From Bacilli bacterium (GTDB lineage: Bacteria > Bacillota_I > Bacilli_A > ML615J-28 > CAG-698): a stretch of 5,757 nt of DNA. This document shows, piece after piece, positions 4,459 through 5,757 of this stretch. The stretch covers positions 1 through 5,757 of the forward strand of contig JAEEJT010000052.1 in NCBI GenBank assembly GCA_016282055.1, in the 5' to 3' direction. Within the stretch, counting starts at the first letter, position 1. Every line of letters begins with the position of its first letter. The translations under genes and the position numbers were made by a program. Under the pieces are notes generated by a model, which worked only from the letters and a program-made list of their open reading frames with translations, did not search any database and was not told where the DNA came from.

Positions 4459-5757
4459 ATGGCAGTTCGTTCACAAATCGTTGTTTGTGGTGGTACAGGA
4501 TGTATGTCATCACATTCTAAAGAAATTAAAGAAGAATTTGATAAAGTACTTAAAGAATTAGGCTTAGATGAAGAAGTACAAGTATTCCAAAGTGGATGCT
4601 TTGGTCTATGTGAAAAAGGACCAGTTGTTATTGTTTATCCTGATGAAACTTTCTATGGTCATATGACTATTAATGATGTTAAACCTTTATGTGAAGAACA
4701 TTTATTAAAAGGTCGTTTCTATGACAAGAAAATTTATAAAGAAGCAACTCCAGAAGAAAAAGCTAAAGTTAAATTATTTAGAGAAATGAACTTCTATGCT
4801 AAACAAGAACGTGTTGCTTTAAGAAACTGTGGATTAATTAATCCTGAAAAGATTGAAGAATATATTGCTCGTGATGGTTATCAAGCATTAGAAAAAGTAT
4901 TAAATCATATGACAACTCAAGAAGTTATTGATGAAATTAGTAAATCAGGACTTCGTGGTAGAGGTGGAGCTGGTTTCCCTACTGGTTTAAAATGGAGCTT
5001 TGCTGCTAAAAACCCAGGTCCAAAATATATGATTTGTAATGCTGATGAAGGTGATCCAGGTGCTTTCATGGACCGCGCTGTTCTTGAAGGTGATCCACAT
5101 GCAGTTATTGAAGCATTAGAAATTGCTGCTTATGCAATTGGTGCTAGTCAAGGTTATGTATATGTTAGAGCTGAATATCCACTAGCTGTTAACAGATTAC
5201 AACTTGCTATTGATCAAGCTTATGCTAATGGATTATTAGGTAAAAATATTTTCGGTACTGATTTCTGCTTTGATCTAGAAATTCGTTTAGGTGCTGGTGC
5301 TTTCGTTTGTGGTGAAGAGACAGCATTAATCGCTTCTATCGAAGGTGAAAGAGGTATGCCTAGAAATAAACCACCATTCCCAGCTAACTGTGGATTATGG
5401 CAAAGTCCAACAATTATCAATAACGTTGAAACTTTAGCAAATATTCCTACTATTATTAGAAATGGTGCTGAATGGTTTGCAAGTTTTGGTACTGAAAAAT
5501 CTAAAGGTACTAAAGTATTTGCATTAGGTGGAAAGATTAATAATACTGGACTTGTAGAAATTCCTATGGGAACTACTTTAAGAAAAGTAATTTATGATAT
5601 TGGTGGAGGAATTCCAAAAGGTAAGAAGTTTAAAGCTGTTCAAACTGGTGGACCATCAGGTGGATGCTTAACTGAGAAACACTTAGATACTCCAATCGAT
5701 TATGATAACTTAGTTGCTGCTGGATCTATGATGGGTTCTGGTGGTATGATTGTTATG
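4459..5757 (+). CDS. nuoF: NuoF/HydB-like NADH-binding flavoprotein, 3' end outside window
   Basis: The frame is open from ATG 4459 to the last base, giving 433 residues. It begins with a thioredoxin-like [2Fe-2S] domain (about 5-85) with C10 and C15 in CGGTGC and C47 and C51 in CFGLC. This extra domain is typical of HydB-type subunits and absent from complex I NuoF. The flavoprotein core follows: GLRGRGGAGFPTGLKW (164-179) and NADEGDPG (194-201) for FMN and NADH binding, GAGAFVCGEETAL (278-290), and NNVETLANIP (321-330). A beta-grasp SLBB-like part (about 350-433) is cut at GSGGMIVM. The missing 3' part should carry the C-x2-C-x2-C [4Fe-4S] motif and, if HydB-like, a C-terminal two-cluster ferredoxin domain. 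It oxidises NADH (or reduces NAD+) in the cytoplasm. With NuoE/HydC and an expected downstream HydA it would form an NADH/ferredoxin-linked bifurcating hydrogenase; other partners such as formate dehydrogenase are not excluded. Confidence 0.96.
   Translation, partial: MAVRSQIVVCGGTGCMSSHSKEIKEEFDKVLKELGLDEEVQVFQSGCFGLCEKGPVVIVYPDETFYGHMTINDVKPLCEEHLLKGRFYDKKIYKEATPEEKAKVKLFREMNFYAKQERVALRNCGLINPEKIEEYIARDGYQALEKVLNHMTTQEVIDEISKSGLRGRGGAGFPTGLKWSFAAKNPGPKYMICNADEGDPGAFMDRAVLEGDPHAVIEALEIAAYAIGASQGYVYVRAEYPLAVNRLQLAIDQAYANGLLGKNIFGTDFCFDLEIRLGAGAFVCGEETALIASIEGERGMPRNKPPFPANCGLWQSPTIINNVETLANIPTIIRNGAEWFASFGTEKSKGTKVFALGGKINNTGLVEIPMGTTLRKVIYDIGGGIPKGKKFKAVQTGGPSGGCLTEKHLDTPIDYDNLVAAGSMMGSGGMIVM

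Noticed and set aside
4289..4513. Minus-strand open frame of 74 codons over the HydD/NuoF junction
   Set aside because: Antisense to two well-supported genes, with Ser/Thr/Leu-rich shadow composition and no family resemblance.
5220..5420. Minus-strand open frame of 66 codons inside the NuoF gene
   Set aside because: Fully antisense to conserved NuoF motifs; no sign of coding.

Overview
The window is strongly AT-rich, with A/T-ending codons, TGG for Trp, TAA stops, GGAGG-type ribosome binding sites and strong T-tract terminators. This points to a low-GC Gram-positive bacterium of the Bacillota, plausibly Erysipelotrichia, a related Mollicutes-like lineage or Clostridia. The exact taxon cannot be read from the sequence. 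All genes are on the + strand and form three transcription units separated by two intrinsic terminators.

Unit 1 (left edge to about 886) is the 3' part of a cyclic-di-GMP phosphodiesterase gene. The reading frame is open to the window edge. It shows what looks like the tail of a GGDEF-like domain, then a complete EAL domain with its metal-binding and catalytic residues, closed by a hairpin terminator.

Unit 2 (about 887 to 2967) is a compact two-gene cassette: an OLD/RecF-type ABC ATPase, followed with an 11-base overlap by a small TOPRIM-like protein with E...DxD...E acidic motifs. This arrangement matches split OLD-type anti-phage systems (PARIS AriA/AriB, AbiL, RloA/RloB), although the exact family is not settled. 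The cassette has a perfect-consensus sigma-A promoter (TTGACA, 17 bases, TATAAT) bracketed by two near-identical palindromes. One lies just upstream of -35 and the other covers the expected transcription start, so a strong promoter appears to be held by a repressor not encoded in the window. The second palindrome resembles the gammaproteobacterial LexA box but is one base longer. This is the most interesting part of the window.

Unit 3 (about 3030 to beyond the right edge) is an operon for the NADH-oxidising module of a soluble, probably electron-bifurcating, oxidoreductase. Its order is NuoE/HydC-like [2Fe-2S] subunit, a small GHKL ATP-binding protein, a HydD-like thioredoxin-fold protein that has lost most cluster cysteines, and a NuoF/HydB-like flavoprotein cut by the window end after 433 codons. 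This gene order is familiar from NADH-dependent [FeFe]-hydrogenase (HydABC) operons, so a hydA-like catalytic subunit is expected just downstream; that part is inference.
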